A stretch of DNA of 64,000 nucleotides. Source: Pseudomonadota bacterium. Lineage in GTDB: Bacteria > Pseudomonadota > Gammaproteobacteria > Steroidobacterales > Steroidobacteraceae. The notes beneath the pieces were generated by a model. That model had not been told where the DNA came from. It did not search any database and saw only the letters and a program-made list of their open reading frames with translations. The position numbers were made by a program, and so were the translations under genes. This document shows positions 59,752 to 64,000 of the stretch, piece after piece (position 1 is the stretch's first letter; each line of letters opens with the position of its first letter). The stretch lies in contig JAFEDS010000032.1 of NCBI GenBank assembly GCA_018241505.1, forward strand, positions 32,010 through 96,009. Direction: 5' to 3'.

Positions 59752-60002
59752 CAGATGTTGGTGGGGAAACTGACGTTGTTGTCGGCCGATTGCTTAGGAT
59801 CAGGAGCCGTCGTTGGGTCGTCGGCGATTGTCGCTGATTCTTCGGGGGCTGACGCGGGCGGACGTTGCTTCTCCGGATCGACAGCGGTAGCGGCCGGTCT
59901 GGGTTGTATCGCGCGCTCTGCCGCACGCAGCGTCACAACGGCAGCGCCGAGAAACAACACCGCGCTTACCACAATGAGCCACATCGTTCGGTTACTCTGC
60001 AT
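59751..60002 (-). CDS. Small single-span membrane protein
   Basis: The 83-aa protein from ATG 60002 has one hydrophobic helix (residues 7-25, MWLIVVSAVLFLGAAVV) and a proline/alanine/aspartate-rich tail without cysteine. The longer upstream frame overlaps the SUMF1 gene and is not used. It overlaps the preceding gene by 11 bp and the FHA gene by one, which argues for a real, coupled subunit. Function unknown. Confidence 0.7.
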   Translation of the reverse strand: MQSNRTMWLIVVSAVLFLGAAVVTLRAAERAIQPRPAATAVDPEKQRPPASAPEESATIADDPTTAPDPKQSADNNVSFPTNI

Positions 60003-62457
60003 AACGCACCACCCTGAATCCGATTGTTGAACCAGCGCTGTCGGCGCCATCCCGTGCGGCGAGCCGCAGGTCCGTGGCGGCGGCCGACTTCCAATTTGCA
60101 CCACGAATGACATGGCGAGTGCCATCTTCCGGACCCAGCGGGTCGGTCACTGCCGCAGGGTCTACATACGACAAGTAATAGTCTCCGATCCATTCGGAAA
60201 CATTGCCCGACAAGTCCTGCAGCCCGAGCGGGCTGGGTCTGAACTTACCCACAGGCGCCAGGACCGGGTAGTTGTCTCTATAGCCCGGTAGAAACGCAGG
60301 CAGTGAGTTGCCGGTCTCCGCGCCCGCGATGTTGCCAACGTCACTCGGCACTGGGAGGGCGTCGCCCCACGCGTAGCGTCGGAATTGTCCGGGCGCGGCA
60401 TATCGCGCCGCGTACTCCCACTCCGCCTCAGTAGGAAGCCGGTAACCAATGGTAACGGGGCGCTTCAGAACGTAATCGTCTTTGATCTTTTCATAAGCAA
60501 CCGGCAGGTTGTCGCGCCCTGACAGCCAGTTGCAGTACTCAGCCGCATCGTCCCAGGTGACCTGGGTGACCGGCAGGTCGTCCATATCAATGGAGCGGCG
60601 ATCAATCAGCCCCGACGTGTGGTCAGGACGGAAACGACGAAATTGCTCATTGGTCACTTCAGTGACCCCAAAGTAGACGGGGCGTTTGAGAGTGACTTGA
60701 CGAAATCCCTCATTCGGCCGGCGTCCTTGCTCGCGCCGCTCACTGCCCATTGTGAATGTGCCCGTAGGTACGAGCTTTAACAGGTAGCCGGTTTGAGCGT
60801 ACACCGTCGAAGCGAGGGATCGATCCGCCGGTGAGAGTCGGTATTGGATCGTGCGATCCAGGCCCTTCGACGGCGTGACGGCCCCGCTGTAGGGCAACCA
60901 ACCTTCTTTGCGTACTTCAATGCGGTGTTCAGTAGCGGACAACTCCAGCGATTGCGGCGTACGCCCTCGATCCGCGCCATCAATGAAGAGTTGCGCGCCG
61001 TTCGGCTCGCCTTGCACAGTGACGCGCGCACCCACCGGCTCGAGTTTGGCCTGAATGCTGATTTGCTTTCCCGCGTCTGCGAACACCTGTCGCGTCCATG
61101 TGGCGTAGCCAGCCAGATTGACCGCGACCTCGTGTTCGACGCCGGCGGGAAGATCCAACTCCAGCGGCGTGCGACCCCTATGCGCACCGCCGACGGTGAC
61201 CTCAGCGCCGCCAGGTACTGAGGTCAGCCTCAACTGAGCGTCGGGCTGACCAAGCGTGACAGGTCCGATGTTCAAAGCCTCGCCAGCTCTGAGGACAATG
61301 CTGCTTTCCCACGTCTTCAAGCCAGGAGCAGAAATGCGGATCTGCCGCACTCCGGATGGCGCGTCGACAACTTTAGGCGCTACGCCACTATCAACTCCAT
61401 CGACGGCGATATGCGCGCCTGTGGGAATCGTGGTGATCTGCAATGTGCCCCACGAAGGTTGCAACACAGCTTTGAGATCCTGCGTCGCCCCCGCGCCCTG
61501 TACATCCACCGATGCAATGTAATCGACGTAGCGTGGCGCACGCAGAGTCACTGTATGTATCCCCGCAGGCATCGAGATTGTCCCCGGCGCACGGCCCATC
61601 TCGACGCCATCAACACTGATCACAGCCGCGATGTCGGCTGTATCGATGCGTACGCGCCCCGGGAGCTTAGCGAGCCGCAGGCGCACTTCGGCGTGAACAT
61701 CCTTCTTCACGGCGAAGTTGAGTTGCGCCGGAATGTACCCCTCATGCTCGGCGCGAATGACGTGACTTCCCGGAAGCAGCCACAGACTCTCACCGGCATG
61801 GACCGAGATGAGCGTCCCAGGGACACGGATTCGCGCATCCTTCGGCTCAATGTCGAGACCCACGGAGTTGAGTTGCGAGATCACACCGAGTGCCATCAGC
61901 ACGACGAATGCCGCAACGGCTACGCGAACCCAGAACACTCTGGGTCGCGGCGCACGTGGGGGTTGGACTTTACTGGCCGCCAGTGCTCGCGCCTTCTTGG
62001 CTGCTTCCTCCAATTCGGCGGGAGATGCAAATCGCGGCGCTTGGATGACCAGGTCTTCGTCACCATCGCCGTGCTCGATTGACGAAACAGCAGCAGCCGG
62101 CGAAATAGTGGCATTACCCACCAGATGGCAAACGTCGAGTCGCAGCAGCGTCCTCGATACGTCCGTGACAACCACCTGCGCGTCACCAACCGCAAGCACA
62201 TCATGCCGGCGCAGGTCGCGGGGTGACGTCAGGAGGCGCCCATCGAAGCGGACGCGGGTATCACCGGCCGGATGAACTATCCAAACGCCCTTGCGGCGTT
62301 CGATCTGAATGGCAATCCCGGGGCTGGTGCCTGGGACGACAATGTCGGCACCTTCACCGCCAATGGTAGGCGTCTCGCCGAGTGTGCGATCACCAATAGG
62401 CTCCCGCACACGTACCTGTGCGTAAGTGCCCGCACTCGCCAGCGCCCCATCGGTCAT
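59992..62457 (-). CDS. Membrane protein with FHA-like, PEGA-repeat and SUMF1/FGE domains
   Basis: This 821-aa protein reads as: a cytoplasmic FHA-like fold (residues 15-125; TLGETPTIGGEGADIVVPG, VRFDGRLLTSPRDLRRHDVLAVGDAQ), a linker, one membrane helix (about 174-195), four to five PEGA beta-repeats (about 205-555; e.g. GTLQITTIPTGAHIAVDG, RGRTPLELDLPAG) and a C-terminal SUMF1/formylglycine-enzyme-like domain (about 570-820; TGTFTMGSERREQGRRPNEG, YRLPTEAEWEYAAR, DLSGNVSEWIGDYY, VIRGANWKSA, GFRVVR). The FGE catalytic cysteine pair is not seen in the last third, so it is probably a binding fold. It would connect cytoplasm to periplasm. Confidence 0.88.
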   Translation of the reverse strand: MTDGALASAGTYAQVRVREPIGDRTLGETPTIGGEGADIVVPGTSPGIAIQIERRKGVWIVHPAGDTRVRFDGRLLTSPRDLRRHDVLAVGDAQVVVTDVSRTLLRLDVCHLVGNATISPAAAVSSIEHGDGDEDLVIQAPRFASPAELEEAAKKARALAASKVQPPRAPRPRVFWVRVAVAAFVVLMALGVISQLNSVGLDIEPKDARIRVPGTLISVHAGESLWLLPGSHVIRAEHEGYIPAQLNFAVKKDVHAEVRLRLAKLPGRVRIDTADIAAVISVDGVEMGRAPGTISMPAGIHTVTLRAPRYVDYIASVDVQGAGATQDLKAVLQPSWGTLQITTIPTGAHIAVDGVDSGVAPKVVDAPSGVRQIRISAPGLKTWESSIVLRAGEALNIGPVTLGQPDAQLRLTSVPGGAEVTVGGAHRGRTPLELDLPAGVEHEVAVNLAGYATWTRQVFADAGKQISIQAKLEPVGARVTVQGEPNGAQLFIDGADRGRTPQSLELSATEHRIEVRKEGWLPYSGAVTPSKGLDRTIQYRLSPADRSLASTVYAQTGYLLKLVPTGTFTMGSERREQGRRPNEGFRQVTLKRPVYFGVTEVTNEQFRRFRPDHTSGLIDRRSIDMDDLPVTQVTWDDAAEYCNWLSGRDNLPVAYEKIKDDYVLKRPVTIGYRLPTEAEWEYAARYAAPGQFRRYAWGDALPVPSDVGNIAGAETGNSLPAFLPGYRDNYPVLAPVGKFRPSPLGLQDLSGNVSEWIGDYYLSYVDPAAVTDPLGPEDGTRHVIRGANWKSAAATDLRLAARDGADSAGSTIGFRVVRYAE

Positions 62458-62465
62458 TCTTCTGC

Positions 62466-62506
62466 CTGTGGACTACTAGTGTCTGGACGGACAGTCCAGT
62501 CCACAG
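62466..62506 (-). terminator. Intercistronic stem-loop between the repeat protein and SUMF1 genes
   Basis: Perfect 9-bp arms CTGTGGACT/AGTCCACAG enclose an inner TGTC/GACA stem. It lies in the 66-bp gap of the operon, nine bases before the SUMF1 gene start, so it could attenuate, stabilise an end or hide the ribosome site. There is no T-run. Confidence 0.45.
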
Positions 62507-62523
62507 CTTAGGCCCTTATGACC

Positions 62524-64000
62524 TCAAATTGGTTCCGAACACGAAACCCGGATCGTTTGTGAGTCCTGGCCTGGCGTGACGGTGATTTCCCGCCTGACGT
62601 CACGGAACCCGTTGCGAGTCCCGATCAAGGTGTACTTTCCGGGTCGAAGCTCAATATCCCGGCGGGAAAATGTGCCAAATGCGCCGACGCTGGAAATGAC
62701 CACGCGCGTGGAATTATCGGACACCAGCGACAACCGGACTGGCCGGTCGTTACCGGGAAGCAGGTTCTCGAGCCGCGCGATTTGCGAGCGAATGACCGGA
62801 CCCTGCGGGCTCTGTGCCCGCGCCGTTTCCAGAAGGGCTCTCGCGTCGTCCCGCACGCCTACAGAAGAGAGCCTGTCCGGACGATCAATGAGCTGCTGCA
62901 ATCGGAGATGGAGATCCGCACGGGAGGTCGCGCGAGCCTTGCCTTCCTGGGCAAAGGCTAGAGACGAATCCGCCGAGAGCACATCTTCGTAGGTGCGTTC
63001 AGCTTCTTCCCAGCGTTCCTGGTTCTCCAGTGCTGCAGCGCGCTGGCGCATCGACGCAAATCCTCGCGCAGTGAGCGCCGCACCGACACGCTTCAGCCCT
63101 TCAAACGCCTCGGCGCCCCTGGGGTTGAGTGCCCTGGCTTTGACGAATTCCTCATGCGCTTCATCGAGTCGACCGGCACCCAGGGCAGCAAACCCTGCGC
63201 CGACGGCCTTGGCGTAATTGTCATCACCGAATGCCGCGTTCGCGCGCGCCTGCCCCGCTTTCGCCGTGGCGTTGGTTGGATCCAACGCAAGGGCCTGACT
63301 ATAGTCCTGCGCGGCGCGCGCATAGTCGTGATCTGCCTCCGCGTTCTGGGCGTCGGCTAACAGCGGGAGAACGGCCGGTAGATTCTGTGCGCGATGTTGA
63401 CCGTCAACTGCGCGGCGATCGTTAGGGTTGATTCGGCGCGCCAAGTCGAACGCTTGGCCCGCGACCTCTTGTTGTCCCGTCTTCAACGCCTGCTCGCCGG
63501 CGTCGACCTGCGACGTCAGTGCTTGCGGAGCTTTGCTCTCTACGGTGTCGAGCAACTTAGATGCAGTAGCAAGCCGGTCCTGAGACAAGCGCGGGTTGCC
63601 AGCGTCGTGCGCGCCAACCGATTCGGCAGCTCGCGTCTTCGCCATCGCAAACTCGCGACCGCCCCACACACCCGCGCCTCTTGCCTCAAGAGATGCGAGC
63701 CTGTCATCAAACAACTTGCGCATCTCACGCAGACGTTGTTCTTCCGCCGGTGTGAATGCACGCGGAGCGGGTGAATTGGCGGCGGATGTGGTCGCGGCAG
63801 ACGCAGTGCCGCTGCCGGCCGTTGCACCACCTGCCGCCGCGCCGCCGACGACCGCCGTGGATCCTGTTGATGCCGTGCGTCCGCTTGCCGCCGCCCCTCC
63901 AGCCGCTGCGCCGCCGGTGGCGCCTACACCGCCCGCCGCACCTGCGGTCGTCGTGCCGCTCGCGCCGCCCGGGGCCACAGCAGGCGCCGCCGCATTCCCA
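62524..64000 (-). CDS. TPR-like repeat protein with PEGA-like end (5' truncated by window edge)
   Basis: The minus-strand frame is open from the right edge through 492 codons with no certain start in view; a GTG at 63978 is only an internal candidate. The N-terminal visible part is an extreme glycine/alanine/threonine-rich tract (about 70 residues). A helical repeat region follows with TPR-like units (DYARAAQDYSQALALDPTNATAKAGQARAN, RLDEAHEEFVKARALNPRGAEA, RWEEAERTYEDVLSADSSLAFAQEGKA) and the end is PEGA-like (FSRRDIELRPGKYTLIGTRNGFRDVRREI). It heads the visible operon; its true beginning lies beyond the window. Confidence 0.8.
   Translation of the reverse strand, partial: GNAAAPAVAPGGASGTTTAGAAGGVGATGGAAAGGAAASGRTASTGSTAVVGGAAAGGATAGSGTASAATTSAANSPAPRAFTPAEEQRLREMRKLFDDRLASLEARGAGVWGGREFAMAKTRAAESVGAHDAGNPRLSQDRLATASKLLDTVESKAPQALTSQVDAGEQALKTGQQEVAGQAFDLARRINPNDRRAVDGQHRAQNLPAVLPLLADAQNAEADHDYARAAQDYSQALALDPTNATAKAGQARANAAFGDDNYAKAVGAGFAALGAGRLDEAHEEFVKARALNPRGAEAFEGLKRVGAALTARGFASMRQRAAALENQERWEEAERTYEDVLSADSSLAFAQEGKARATSRADLHLRLQQLIDRPDRLSSVGVRDDARALLETARAQSPQGPVIRSQIARLENLLPGNDRPVRLSLVSDNSTRVVISSVGAFGTFSRRDIELRPGKYTLIGTRNGFRDVRREITVTPGQDSQTIRVSCSEPI

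Noticed and set aside
55466-64000. Type VI secretion cluster
   Set aside because: FHA, VWA and SUMF1-like domains recall its signalling genes, but no Tss sheath, baseplate or ClpV gene is present in the window.
1-64000. CRISPR arrays, tRNA or rRNA genes, complete insertion sequences
   Set aside because: No regularly spaced repeats, cloverleaf-like elements or terminal-repeat-bounded transposase genes were seen on either strand by reading alone; a computed search could still find a tRNA.

Overview
This 64 kb window is a densely coded stretch of GC-rich chromosome, about 60% G+C by eye, from a Gram-negative bacterium. The features pointing to a gammaproteobacterium are TonB-dependent uptake, lipoproteins, HrpB, YgiQ, DUF423, a slipin/NfeD pair, transsulfuration by cystathionine beta-synthase plus gamma-lyase, and a bufferin operon. 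The gene mix (secreted amidohydrolases, S9 and M13 peptidases, P450, quinoprotein-relay proteins, a CRP/Clp-type site) most resembles the Xanthomonadales / Nevskiales / Steroidobacterales area. That placement is inference from gene content; no rRNA or tRNA gene was recognised. No CRISPR array, phage, complete insertion sequence or replication origin was seen.

Layout. 1-5.8 kb: a cut gene end, a cytochrome P450, a DJ-1/PfpI protein resembling isonitrile hydratase and a B12-binding radical SAM protein on the minus strand, divergent from a TetR regulator and a secreted amidohydrolase; the divergent gap holds strong palindromes. 5.8-21.4 kb: twelve consecutive minus-strand genes, mostly proteolysis, envelope quality control and housekeeping (DOMON-like protein, NamZ muramidase, S9 peptidase, YgiQ, NfeD and slipin, DUF423, M13 peptidase, HrpB, trypsin-like protease, lipoprotein). 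21.4-24.9 kb: a four-gene operon joining a FAD amine oxidase to three quinoprotein-relay proteins (zinc metallohydrolase, SoxYZ-like carrier, Cys-Cys-Trp protein). 25-31 kb: MarR regulator, TonB receptor and two exported amidohydrolases. 31-35.4 kb: DUF72 protein, MFS transporter, hydroxyacid dehydrogenase, DUF2891 protein.

35.4-39.9 kb: a bufferin operon (bufA, bufB, bufC) running without a gap into cystathionine beta-synthase and gamma-lyase, so a cysteine-based copper-binding peptide appears co-transcribed with cysteine-supply genes. 40.3-46.6 kb: a double-length UvrA (1969 aa, four ABC ATPase cores) and a small zinc-ribbon protein. 46.6-48.1 kb: an accessory patch with a winged-helix PD-(D/E)XK nuclease-like gene beside a decayed tyrosine integrase. 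48.1-53.3 kb: a c-di-GMP locus, in which a GGDEF-EAL enzyme is followed by hairpins, a perfect CRP/Clp palindrome, a c-di-GMP-I (GEMM) riboswitch and the SPOR-like gene it precedes.

53.4-64 kb: an NAD-binding oxidoreductase, a TPR/TonB-C protein and then an operon of seven minus-strand genes running off the right edge. It encodes a lipoprotein, two membrane-anchored VWA proteins with the same N-terminal anchor, an FHA protein on an apparent actin/Hsp70-like scaffold, a small membrane protein, an FHA-like/PEGA/SUMF1 membrane protein and a repeat protein. This operon and the bufferin-transsulfuration operon are the best candidates for under-described systems.
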